Counted from the first letter of the stretch, positions 1-5,853 are shown. The stretch is 9,605 bases of DNA from Desulfobacterales bacterium (GCA_020345785.1 CP070771.1:4007825-4017429); one strand, 5' to 3'. Notes: generated from the letters alone by a model not told the origin. Numbers and translations are program-made.

Positions 1-70
1 CCAAACCTGATAGGAAGTGCATAAGACGTGCCAAATTCATAGTTTCAATATTCTCAATGATTCCTTTAAG

Positions 71-100
71 TTGACAAAAAAATCATACCTTGTTTAAGAT
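71..100 (+). promoter_or_regulatory. Sigma-70-type promoter
   Basis: A perfect -35 box TTGACA (71-76) is followed after 18 bases by TAAGAT (95-100), a fair -10 box. Transcription would start near 107 and read into a possible small ORF at 119 and then the gene at 337. This is seen by pattern only. Confidence 0.5.
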
Positions 101-118
101 AATGGTAACGCCAATCAG

Positions 119-214
119 ATGACTCGTCAGGAATTTGACTGGTTTTCTCGACCGATGACAGTCCTTACGATGCTTGGGATCGACAAAAAAGGAATCGGAA
201 CTACTTTTAAATGA
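119..214 (+). CDS. Possible small ORF, 31 residues, unknown function
   Basis: An ATG at 119 opens 31 codons ending in TGA at 212-214. The peptide begins MTRQEFDWFSRPM and ends KKGIGTTFK. It lies about 12 bases after the predicted transcription start of the promoter at 71-100. The upstream GGTAAC is only a poor ribosome site. I recognise no family. It may be a leader peptide, a remnant of a longer gene, or chance. Confidence 0.25.
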   Translation: MTRQEFDWFSRPMTVLTMLGIDKKGIGTTFK

Positions 215-221
215 AGAATCC

Positions 222-294
222 GAGCCTAACTTCCGGCCCGAAGCGCATACAGCCTGGAGGGAGGCTCCGGCTTTGATTTCACCCCAGAGGGGTG
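222..294 (+). other. GC-rich leader with hairpins before the gene at 337
   Basis: In otherwise AT-rich DNA this stretch can form AGCCT (251-255) with AGGCT (262-266), or alternatively GAGCC (222-226) with GGCTC (263-267). A further hairpin pairs CACCCC (280-285) with GGGGTG (289-294) around a three-base loop. The first two pairings exclude each other, as in a switching leader, but the stems are short. No known riboswitch consensus was recognised. Apart from the possible small ORF at 119-214, nothing else is visible between the promoter and the gene at 337. Confidence 0.3.
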
Positions 295-336
295 GATTTT
301 ACCTTAAGCCTCCAATGAAATGATGAAGGGGGAATC

Positions 337-756
337 ATGCAGTTAAAAATGGGTGACTTTATCCTGGGCATGGGCAAAGACTTTGCCCTTAAAGCCATTG
401 AAATTTCAGAAAAATTATCGCTGAAGGCGGGAGACACACTCTTCAACTTCGGTGAGCCTGCTGATTATTTCTATGTGTTAATCAAAGGGCAAATCAAGCT
501 GACTCTGGGACAAATCGGACCGGTGGTATATGTGGCAAGGCAACCGGGAGAGGTCATTGGTTGGTCGAGCCTGGTCGGTCGCGAAGTTTATTCAGCGTCG
601 GCCACATGCACGGATTCGACTAAATTACTCAAATTTGAGCGGGATGAATTTCTTAACATCCTGCAAAAAAACCCCGCTAACGAAGCACTTCTTTTCAAAA
701 GACTGGCTGAAATGCTGGGAAATCGTCTGCTTGAATTGTATCCAACCATTACTTAA
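337..756 (+). CDS. Stand-alone cyclic-nucleotide-binding-fold (Crp/Fnr N-domain-like) protein
   Basis: 139 residues forming one cNMP-binding beta-roll. The sequence AGDTLFNFGEPADYFYVLIKG (from residue 31) is the typical first half of the fold, followed by GEVIGWSSLV (71-80), where ligand-binding members have FGELAL. The arginine that binds the cyclic phosphate in CRP-like proteins (the R of R-S/A-A) appears to be replaced by Ala87 in SASATC, so cAMP binding is doubtful. The protein ends right after the C-helix, with no helix-turn-helix, so it is not a complete Crp/Fnr regulator. It may sense another ligand or redox state and act on a partner protein. The start is set by AAGGGGGAA just upstream of the ATG. 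Confidence 0.8.
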   Translation: MQLKMGDFILGMGKDFALKAIEISEKLSLKAGDTLFNFGEPADYFYVLIKGQIKLTLGQIGPVVYVARQPGEVIGWSSLVGREVYSASATCTDSTKLLKFERDEFLNILQKNPANEALLFKRLAEMLGNRLLELYPTIT

Positions 757-766
757 TCTCGAATAG

Positions 767-790
767 TTACAAATTGTTACAAACATTTAC
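767..790 (+). repeat. Three 10-bp phased TTACAAA-like direct repeats
   Basis: TTACAAA occurs at 767-773 and again at 777-783, and a partial copy TTTACA at 785-790 keeps the same period. Copies one helical turn apart, placed 11 bases after the stop at 756, would suit a transcription factor binding one face of the DNA. No protein can be assigned. Confidence 0.35.
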
Positions 791-901
791 ATCTCTGAAA
801 AGCATCGCGCATGTGAATTATTTATATTGCATTCTATACAACAATCGGTTTTGTTCTGATAGCATGTTCTCAGTATCTTACAGTTTTCCGCCAGCTTCCG
901 G

Positions 902-943
902 CTCCGTTTCCAGGTCGTTGGGTAGGGCGCCGACAGCTCGGAG
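902..943 (+). other. GC-rich two-tier stem-loop upstream of the methyltransferase gene
   Basis: CTCCG (902-906) can pair with CGGAG (939-943), and inside it GTCG-like 914-917 can pair with CGAC (931-934). The island is strikingly GC-rich within an AT-rich 256-base gap (757-1012). It ends about 50 bases before the ribosome site at 996-1001 and could be a structured 5' leader. No known riboswitch was recognised. Confidence 0.25.
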
Positions 944-1012
944 AGAGGCGAAATTAAATTGATAGAATACCGTAAATATTCAATCTTCAATTGACAGGAG
1001 GCCTCGGCCACG

Positions 1013-1618
1013 ATGGTTCAAACACAATTATCTTCTCCACGGCATCATGTCTGCCCCTGGTGGTTGGCGTATACATTCGATAACCCGATCCGCAAACTAT
1101 TTCATAATCCCCATAAAATTTTCGGCGCCTATGTCAAAGAAGGAATGACCGTTATTGATGTGGGCTGCGGCATGGGTTACTTTTCAATAGGCATGGCAAA
1201 GCTGGTCGGTGCAAGCGGAAAAGTCATTGCGTTAGATCTTCAGCAAAAGATGTTGGACGTTATGCTCCGGCGCGCCAGACGCGCCGGAGTGGCGGATAGG
1301 ATTTCCCCCCACCGCTGTGAAGCGGGTTCGATCGGAATATTGGAGCCGGTCGATTTTATTCTGGCTTTTTGGATGGTCCATGAGGTAAGCGATAAAAATC
1401 AATTTTTTCAGCAGTTGCGGTCGAATCTGGCAGTAACAGGCAAGGTTTTAATTGCCGAGCCTAACCTGCACGTTACTGCTGAAGAGCTTGAAAAGACAAT
1501 TGAAATAGCCCAAGACAGCGGCTTGCGATACTGCGATGGGCCAAAGATCAGGTTTAGCCGGACGGCTTTGTTCAGCCTGGAAATTCATTCTTCCAATAAA
1601 ATCATTTCTTCACAGTAA
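1013..1618 (+). CDS. Class I SAM-dependent methyltransferase
   Basis: 201 residues with a Rossmann methyltransferase core. Motif I, VIDVGCGMGYFS (residues 47-58), is the SAM-binding glycine loop. VIALDL (71-76) ends strand beta-2, whose acidic residue binds the ribose. FILAFWMVHEVSD (115-127) and GKVLIAEP (143-150) are later core motifs. The N-terminal HHVCPWWLAYTFDNPIRK (11-28) precedes the core and resembles UbiE/ArsM-like methyltransferases of anaerobes. The substrate is unknown. AGGAGG (996-1001) sets the start. The last ~14 residues (from SLEIHSS) look unlike the conserved tail and are encoded opposite the end of the minus-strand gene at 1585, so the original C-terminus may have been replaced in a rearrangement. 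Confidence 0.85.
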   Translation: MVQTQLSSPRHHVCPWWLAYTFDNPIRKLFHNPHKIFGAYVKEGMTVIDVGCGMGYFSIGMAKLVGASGKVIALDLQQKMLDVMLRRARRAGVADRISPHRCEAGSIGILEPVDFILAFWMVHEVSDKNQFFQQLRSNLAVTGKVLIAEPNLHVTAEELEKTIEIAQDSGLRYCDGPKIRFSRTALFSLEIHSSNKIISSQ

Positions 1619-2070
1619 CTGGTATAAGGCCGCAATTTCGTATAGTTTCGGGTAAATCTTAGTTTCGGATTTACTTTCCGAAGCATATCGGTAGTAGGTT
1701 TTTCGGTCAAATGTCGACATACGAGACGGGTATCAAGGCCAAGAATTTTACATGCTTCAAGGGTTGGGCAAAAATTTTTAGAATGCAGGACAATACGCCT
1801 TGAGTCACGACTAACGATGGGAGCTTGATCTCTAATAATTCCAAGCTTTTTCAGAAATAGCTGATAACCAGTATCTAAGGCATCACCTTTTCTACCAGAA
1901 AAAGATTGGTAATTTTCAGAAAACCACGCGCACCTTTTTCTGGATAGATCACGCGCCAAAATCTTCAGCTTTTTTTCATCTGCGTCGCGTAACAGGTCAA
2001 TGCTTTTCCGCACCGCTCTGTTATATTGAATGGAGCACTCATCGCGCAAAACGTTCTCATGCACGATCAC
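1585..2070 (-). CDS. Cys-containing protein resembling L-2-amino-thiazoline-4-carboxylate hydrolase family; probably 5'-truncated
   Basis: 161 residues from a GTG at 2070. The C-terminal half holds FCPTLEACKILGLDTRLVC (cysteines 101, 107, 118) and NPKLRFTRNYTKLRPYTSYC (Cys153). Its layout is C-x5-EAC, a central Cys, NPxLRF and a final YCEE, which recalls the amino-thiazoline carboxylate hydrolase / DUF-type family. The assignment is tentative and made from memory. The frame stays open upstream of the GTG and codes for VDIPLKEIFKRAGRN, which looks like genuine protein, yet no start codon with a ribosome site precedes it. The true start therefore seems lost where the GNAT fragment (2111-2407) joins. 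The 3' end overlaps the convergent methyltransferase gene by 34 bases. Confidence 0.55.
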   Translation of the reverse strand: MIVHENVLRDECSIQYNRAVRKSIDLLRDADEKKLKILARDLSRKRCAWFSENYQSFSGRKGDALDTGYQLFLKKLGIIRDQAPIVSRDSRRIVLHSKNFCPTLEACKILGLDTRLVCRHLTEKPTTDMLRKVNPKLRFTRNYTKLRPYTSYCEEMILLEE

Positions 2071-2110
2071 ATTTCTACCGGCACGCTTGAAGATTTCTTT
2101 TAACGGTATA

Positions 2111-2407
2111 TCAACCCGCTTGCGACCGGTTTTGAAATTCCGGCAATACCGCCATCGGGGCCAGCCCCATACCTTTAATCAACCTGTCTTGTGTTTCTAT
2201 TACTGCAGGACTCAACAGGATGTGCCCTACAATTTCATTATTTGAAATCGCAACCAGTGAGACTATTCCTTCACATGACTGGCGCAATTTATCGACCATA
2301 AGACCCTCGGCTGGTTGACCGAATGCTTTATCGTTTACCAGACGCACTGCATCAATATCTTCTGGTTGCTCAATACGTACTTCAATCACCGATTGGTTCC
2401 TATCCAA
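2111..2407 (-). pseudogene. GNAT acetyltransferase, N-terminal fragment
   Basis: 98 residues matching the first half of a YhbS-like GNAT acetyltransferase: IEVRIEQPEDIDAVRLVNDKAF (8-29), VAISNNEIVGHILLSPAVI (52-70) and the start of motif A, GLAPMAVLPEFQNR (81-94). In intact members the Q/R-x-x-G-x-G/A loop that binds the acetyl-CoA pyrophosphate follows directly. Here the frame gives SQAG and a stop instead. No other frame downstream restores the loop or the rest of the fold, so this is a truncation and not a simple frameshift. The likely start is TTG at 2407 (GGGCGGG upstream) or GTG at 2389. It lies on the same strand after the MBL-fold gene. Confidence 0.7.
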
Positions 2408-2479
2408 TTAACCCGCCCTTAGAATTCAGTTCATTCTGGGCTATAATTTGTCCATCTTATCGTTTGCCTCAGTAAGGTA

Positions 2480-3115
2480 TTACAGACGGGTAAAGGGGTT
2501 TGTATCTTTTTCCTGCTGTACCGTCGAGGAGGGCGTCGGTCCGTAGTCATGCCCGGGCCAGACATGGGTATGGCCGGGCAGCGTATAGATCTTCTCGTGA
2601 ATGGAGTTGACCAGCTGCTTCAGAGACCCGCCGGGCAGATCGGTTCTGCCAACCGCCCTCACAAATAGTGTGTCTCCGGTAAAAATATGGCCCTCGGTGT
2701 AAAGGCACACACTTCCCGGCGTGTGTCCCGGGGTATGAAGCACTTTTAAGCGAACTGCTCCGATTGGGATGACATCGTTGTCCTGCAGTAATACATCCGC
2801 ACGTGGAGAGCCTTTACCGCCTAAGATCCGGGAAAAAGCACTGTTCAGCAGCTTGCCCAGGCGCCCGGCATCTGCGGTATGGATAAGCAGTTCGGCACCC
2901 GTAGCTGCTTTTATGGCCTCATTGCCGGCAGTGTGATCCGAATGTCCGTGGGTGTTGATGATATGGGTAATCTTATACCCCAGTTTATCAGCCTCAGCCA
3001 AAATCCGATCTGTTTCAAACGCCGGGTCCACCAATGCGCAGGTTTTGGAACTTTCGTCTCCGACCAGGTAACAGAAGGTTGCCATCTTTATCAGTTTGAT
3101 TTGCTTCAGTTGCAT
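2480..3115 (-). CDS. MBL-fold metallo-hydrolase (glyoxalase II-like)
   Basis: 211 residues, a complete metallo-beta-lactamase fold. The metal-binding motif is THGHSDH (His56, His58, Asp60, His61), with His131 in HTPGHTPGS, Asp148 in FTGDTLF and His189 in VWPGHDYGP completing a dinuclear site. The tail EKDTNPF is typical of glyoxalase II-like hydrolases, which cleave thioesters such as S-lactoylglutathione. The exact substrate (thioester, persulfide, other) cannot be read. The start ATG at 3115 follows AGAAGGGAAAAA on the minus strand. A promoter at 3225-3253 lies upstream, and the gene is divergent from the zinc-ribbon gene. Confidence 0.88.
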   Translation of the reverse strand: MQLKQIKLIKMATFCYLVGDESSKTCALVDPAFETDRILAEADKLGYKITHIINTHGHSDHTAGNEAIKAATGAELLIHTADAGRLGKLLNSAFSRILGGKGSPRADVLLQDNDVIPIGAVRLKVLHTPGHTPGSVCLYTEGHIFTGDTLFVRAVGRTDLPGGSLKQLVNSIHEKIYTLPGHTHVWPGHDYGPTPSSTVQQEKDTNPFTRL

Positions 3116-3224
3116 TTTTTCCCTTCTACTCCTTCTGTCTATGGAAATGGCGTCTTGCCAGAAACTGGGTTTTTTATAAGCTCTATTGATGTTTTTTTCG
3201 ACTCAAAATAGGTTAATTTCACAA

Positions 3225-3253
3225 ATCATATTTTTTTTTAATTTGCAAAACAA
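3225..3253 (-). promoter_or_regulatory. Promoter for the MBL-fold gene
   Basis: On the minus strand TTGTTT (complement of 3248-3253) is followed after exactly 17 bases by TATGAT (complement of 3225-3230). The spacer is A-rich. It points at the gene starting at 3115, leaving an untranslated leader of about 100 bases. Confidence 0.45.
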
Positions 3254-3267
3254 GTTTTCAATCTTCA

Positions 3268-3296
3268 TTGACATTTGTGCCGATGCACCTTACGTT
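3268..3296 (+). promoter_or_regulatory. Promoter for the zinc-ribbon gene
   Basis: TTGACA (3268-3273), 17 bases, TACGTT (3291-3296). The consensus -35 coincides with the upstream-most possible TTG start of the next gene, which argues that translation begins at the ATG at 3364. Confidence 0.45.
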
Positions 3297-3363
3297 TACA
3301 GCAACCGTTAGGGCTGGCCGGAAATTTGGCCTCACGTCCCTGATATCAAATCGGAGAAAATAT

Positions 3364-4038
3364 ATGTTTGAAACCAGAGAGCAAGTATTAGAGCGGATTC
3401 TAGAACAGAAAAAACCCAAGTGCCCGCATTGCGGCGAGGAAATGAAGCTCTGGGAAGTTCCGCCGATAACAGTCGGTGATGGCCTCGGATGGGGCACACC
3501 CTATCTTTACTTATGTTTCAACGATAATTGTCAGCTCTACAGACAGGGCTGGGACCATATGAAAGAAACATATGCCCATACTGCATCCTATCGTTGTATG
3601 AATTACCCGGGCACCGAGCAATTTGAGCTGATCCCGGTTTTTAGCGATCAGGGCGGCCGTGGACAAATTGTTGATGAACAGATGATGGCCGAACAGGAAG
3701 CGATAAAAGAGGCCATTAAAAACGGATTTGCCATGCTGGCGGAATGTTTCGTCAGAAAAGACGGCCCGTCCGTTATCACGATTCTGATGGACGCATCGCA
3801 TCCGAACCGGGTCAGAAGAAAAGCCGCCGAGATGATCGGTGACATCGGCGAGGTCGAGGCCATTGAGCCGTTGCGGAATGCAAGATTCGGCAATGATCTG
3901 GTCCAAAAAGAGGTCGATGCGGCCATAACAAAAATACATAAAAGACACTTTACCCGTGAGTGTCCGTTTTGTGCCGAAATTATTAAAAAACGCGCAAAAA
4001 TTTGCAAGCATTGCGGCAGGGAAGTGGCAGGGATTTAA
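3364..4038 (+). CDS. Zinc-ribbon / HEAT-like / zinc-ribbon protein
   Basis: 224 residues from the ATG at 3364, which has GGAG eight bases upstream. An N-terminal treble-clef or zinc-ribbon pair is CPHC (Cys20, Cys23) with Cys51 and Cys56 in LCFNDNC. The middle (about 136-190) contains an alpha-helical HEAT-like repeat, with PNRVRRKAAEMIGDIGEVEA followed by LRNARF and a second copy-like segment. The C-terminus is a second zinc ribbon, CPFC (200, 203) and CKHC (214, 217). Such ribbons usually bind structural zinc and mediate protein or nucleic acid contacts. The function is unknown. The frame is open further upstream to a TTG at 3268, but that overlaps a promoter and has no ribosome site. Confidence 0.85.
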   Translation: MFETREQVLERILEQKKPKCPHCGEEMKLWEVPPITVGDGLGWGTPYLYLCFNDNCQLYRQGWDHMKETYAHTASYRCMNYPGTEQFELIPVFSDQGGRGQIVDEQMMAEQEAIKEAIKNGFAMLAECFVRKDGPSVITILMDASHPNRVRRKAAEMIGDIGEVEAIEPLRNARFGNDLVQKEVDAAITKIHKRHFTRECPFCAEIIKKRAKICKHCGREVAGI

Positions 4039-4210
4039 ACCCGAGCATGTCACTTGTCGAAGATCCCGTCGCCTTTCACGGGCAGAACCGTTCCGCTTTC
4101 AGCGATCTATACCTGCGGGCTTGTTTCTCCATTCATAAGCCAGCGGCACCGTCTCATTTTGAACCAATCAAATATGCTCCCGCTGTTAACTGTAAAACCC
4201 TTTCGATTCT

Positions 4211-4230
4211 CACCCCGATAGATCGGGGTG
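4211..4230. promoter_or_regulatory. Perfect 9-bp inverted repeat before the sigma-factor gene
   Basis: CACCCCGAT (4211-4219) and ATCGGGGTG (4222-4230) are perfect complements two bases apart. The repeat ends five bases before the ATG at 4235. There is no T-tract, so an operator or translational hairpin is likelier than a terminator. The outer CACCCC/GGGGTG is also found in the hairpin at 280-294. Confidence 0.45.
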
Positions 4231-4234
4231 GCTT

Positions 4235-4844
4235 ATGAATGGGTTAGAGGCAATGAAATTCGACAAAATCTGCGCAGAACTCCAGCTGAAAATCTACAAC
4301 TAACTGTCGCGTTGCTCGGAGAACAGGAAGCGGAAGATAGCGTCCAGGAAGTCTTCGCCAAGGTCAGCAGCAGCTTAGACAGCTTTGAAGGCCAGTCCAA
4401 ACTTTCCACTTGGGTATACCGTATTGCCACTAATACGGCTATTGACAAATTCGGTCTCGCGTCTCGAGACATGCATCCAGCCCGACCCCCTTGGAAGGCA
4501 ACGCCGGAGATGAGAACAACACTTCACCCATCTTTCAAACATATACCCCCATCGACGAGAAAGTCATCAGTAAAGAAATGAGCGCATGTGTGCAAGAGTA
4601 TGTCAATCGGCTTCCGCCTGACTATCGAACGGTTCTTATTCTCAGCGAACTGGAGCAGTTTAAAAACTGGGAGATTGCCGATATCCTCCAGATTACCCTT
4701 GAAAACGTAAAAGTAAGACTCCATCGCGCCAGAGCCCGTTTGAAGCAAGAACTGGATGACGGCTGCGATTTCTACCACGACGAAGAGGGTACCCTTGCCT
4801 GTGATCGCAGGCCGATTCTTATAGAATCAAAAAAACCTGAATAA
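4235..4844 (+). pseudogene. ECF-type RNA polymerase sigma-70 factor, broken by two frameshifts
   Basis: The gene is readable in three successive frames. From ATG 4235 or 4253 it reads MKFDKICAELQLKIYN, then TAA at 4301-4303. The next frame gives LLGEQEAEDSVQEVFAKV and STWVYRIATNTAIDK, which is sigma region 2. Near 4450 it shifts again to RSRVSRHASS, LEGNAGDENN and region 4, LPPDYRTVLILSEL to VKVRLHRARARL. One missing base inside codon TA(-) at 4301 removes the stop and restores the frame, and one missing base near 4450-4451 restores the second. The tail CDFYHDEEGTLACD is a Cys-bearing C-terminus. Repaired, it would be about 200 residues. Either a genuine pseudogene or two sequencing errors. 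No anti-sigma factor is adjacent. Confidence 0.8.
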
Positions 4845-4854
4845 AAATCCTACC

Positions 4855-4899
4855 AATTAATTGTGCCCCTTTTTATTTCCGGAAGGGCACTAATTAATT
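4855..4899. terminator. Stem-loop after the sigma-factor gene
   Basis: AATTAATT-GTGCCCCTT (from 4855) pairs with AAGGGCACTAATTAATT (ending 4899), with about 11 loop bases and one mismatch or bulge. The stem is long, but only TTT follows it. It begins 11 bases after the sigma stop and probably ends that transcript, perhaps in both directions. Confidence 0.5.
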
Positions 4900-5031
4900 T
4901 GAATTGTCCACCCATCAACCTTTCTGCTGCGGATTCTGTATCCTTTTTCTTTGAACTTCCGTCTATGGGATTAAAAAGGCTACGAAGAGGAAAAAGCAAC
5001 ATAGCGCATTAAATTTACAGGAGGCCTAAAA

Positions 5032-5385
5032 ATGAACACAGCAAAAAAAGAAAACAATATCAGCAAATTACAAGGAAAAGGGGACATTCCCCAAATCGTC
5101 GATTACAAGGTAACCATGCTGATTGCGGCCGGAGCCGCGATGGCAGCCAACTGCGAGCCATGCTTGAACAAGGTCGTCCCCGATCTGATTGAAGCAGGAG
5201 TGGCCGAGGCCGACATTCGTAAGGCAGTAGAAATAGGTCAGTTCGTAAAAGACAAACCGGCAGCCATTATGAAAGAGGCGGCAGATGCACTCACAGGCTC
5301 AAACCTGTCGGATCCAAAGAATTTCGAGGGTTGCCCGGCTGAGGCATTGAAACCGCAGCCCACCATTGTGTGCACATCCAATTGA
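5032..5385 (+). CDS. AhpD-like / carboxymuconolactone decarboxylase family protein
   Basis: 117 residues of the AhpD/CMD fold. The core is MLIAAGAAMAANCEPCLNKV (29-48), with a CxxC pair at Cys41 and Cys44, followed by the helical LIEAGVAEADIRKAVEIGQFVKD pattern typical of the family. In AhpD the pair is the reactive thiol site of a peroxidase-partner disulfide reductase. The His that often follows the second Cys is Leu45 here, so a full AhpD reaction is uncertain. The tail carries two more cysteines (101, 114). AGGAGG (5019-5024) sets the start. It lies after the broken sigma factor and before arsR; sigma/CMD pairs of this kind are often linked to redox stress. Confidence 0.85.
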   Translation: MNTAKKENNISKLQGKGDIPQIVDYKVTMLIAAGAAMAANCEPCLNKVVPDLIEAGVAEADIRKAVEIGQFVKDKPAAIMKEAADALTGSNLSDPKNFEGCPAEALKPQPTIVCTSN

Positions 5386-5405
5386 GCACTATTTGAATAA
5401 ACGCC

Positions 5406-5434
5406 TTGACAAAAAAAGATTTGTAAATTATATT
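5406..5434 (+). promoter_or_regulatory. Strong sigma-70 promoter of arsR, giving a leaderless transcript
   Basis: TTGACA (5406-5411), exactly 17 bases, TATATT (5429-5434). The usual start seven bases past the -10 box is about 5441, and the ATG of the ArsR gene is at 5442. No Shine-Dalgarno sequence is present, so the mRNA probably begins at or next to the start codon. Confidence 0.75.
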
Positions 5435-5449
5435 TCGACATATGCCGAA
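5434..5449. promoter_or_regulatory. Candidate ArsR operator over the arsR start
   Basis: TTCGACATATGCCGAA is an imperfect palindrome (TTCG with CGAA, inner CATATG) overlapping the end of the -10 box, the predicted transcription start and the ATG. A bound repressor would block RNA polymerase. It matches the site at 5800-5815 at 12 of 16 positions. Confidence 0.6.
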
Positions 5450-5765
5450 CTATCGTGATACAAATATTGAGAAATTTGCCGAAATGTTCAAGGCCCTCTC
5501 CAACCCGAATCGGCTGAGAATATTCATGCGGCTGATTTCCTGTTGTCAACCGGGAACGGTTGCCAGTATTAACAGTACCACCGGTGAAGAGGGCTGCGCC
5601 TGCGTCGGAGAGCTCGGACAGGATTTGGGGATTGTGGCTTCAACGATATCGCACCATATAAAGGAGCTGCGTCGTGCCGGTCTCATCCGCATGGAACGGC
5701 GCGGGCAAAAAATGGAATGCTGGATTGATCCGGAGACACTGACCGCCTTGCGCGATTTTTTTTAA
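5442..5765 (+). CDS. arsR: ArsR/SmtB-family metalloregulatory repressor
   Basis: 107 residues with a winged helix-turn-helix. FKALSNPNRLRIFMRL (16-31) is the typical ArsR opening, LGIVASTISHHIKELRRAGL (62-81) spans the turn and recognition helix, and RMERRGQKMECW forms the wing. Sensing cysteines are plausible at Cys34-Cys35 and at C52-A-C54 in EEGCACVGEL, close to the place of the classical ELCVCDL box that binds arsenite. Trivalent arsenic binding would release DNA. The ATG start is leaderless by its promoter at 5406-5434, and its own operator overlaps the start. Another such site lies ahead of arsM. Arsenic is the likely ligand because the target gene is arsM, but other metals or antimonite remain possible. 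Confidence 0.85.
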   Translation: MPNYRDTNIEKFAEMFKALSNPNRLRIFMRLISCCQPGTVASINSTTGEEGCACVGELGQDLGIVASTISHHIKELRRAGLIRMERRGQKMECWIDPETLTALRDFF

Positions 5766-5770
5766 GGGAT

Positions 5771-5789
5771 AAAGCGGCCGCTTTTTTTT
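5771..5789 (+). terminator. Short terminator after arsR
   Basis: AAAGC (5771-5775) and GCTTT flank GGCC, giving a 5-bp stem, followed directly by an unbroken run of eight T. The stem is short, so read-through into arsM is likely. Confidence 0.45.
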
Positions 5790-5799
5790 GGCAGATTGA

Positions 5800-5815
5800 T
5801 TCGATAGTTGTCGAA
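5800..5815. promoter_or_regulatory. Candidate ArsR operator upstream of arsM
   Basis: TTCGATAGTTGTCGAA has perfect TTCGA/TCGAA arms around six bases. It has the same length and arms as the site at 5434-5449 (TTCGA, CGAA and inner A, T, G shared). It lies 86 bases before the arsM ATG, between the terminator and the gene. Confidence 0.55.
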
Positions 5816-5853
5816 ATATCCAATGATAATGGGCCATAGATTTTCACAGACTA

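Noticed and set aside
1..40. Start of a minus-strand gene (ATG at 38-40 reading MNLARLMHFL toward the left edge)
   Set aside because: Only 13 codons are visible before the edge and there is no good ribosome site, so it cannot be supported.
774..1011. Open frames on both strands in the gap before the methyltransferase gene
   Set aside because: Neither has a ribosome site or a protein-like sequence, and they cover each other in an AT-rich spacer with a GC-rich hairpin.
2111..2160. Reading the GNAT fragment as an intact gene with a simple frameshift
   Set aside because: No frame downstream restores the Q/R-x-x-G-x-G loop or the rest of the fold.
3511..4053. Long minus-strand open frames opposite the zinc-ribbon gene
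   Set aside because: The plus-strand protein has two clear zinc ribbons and a ribosome site; the antisense frames have neither.
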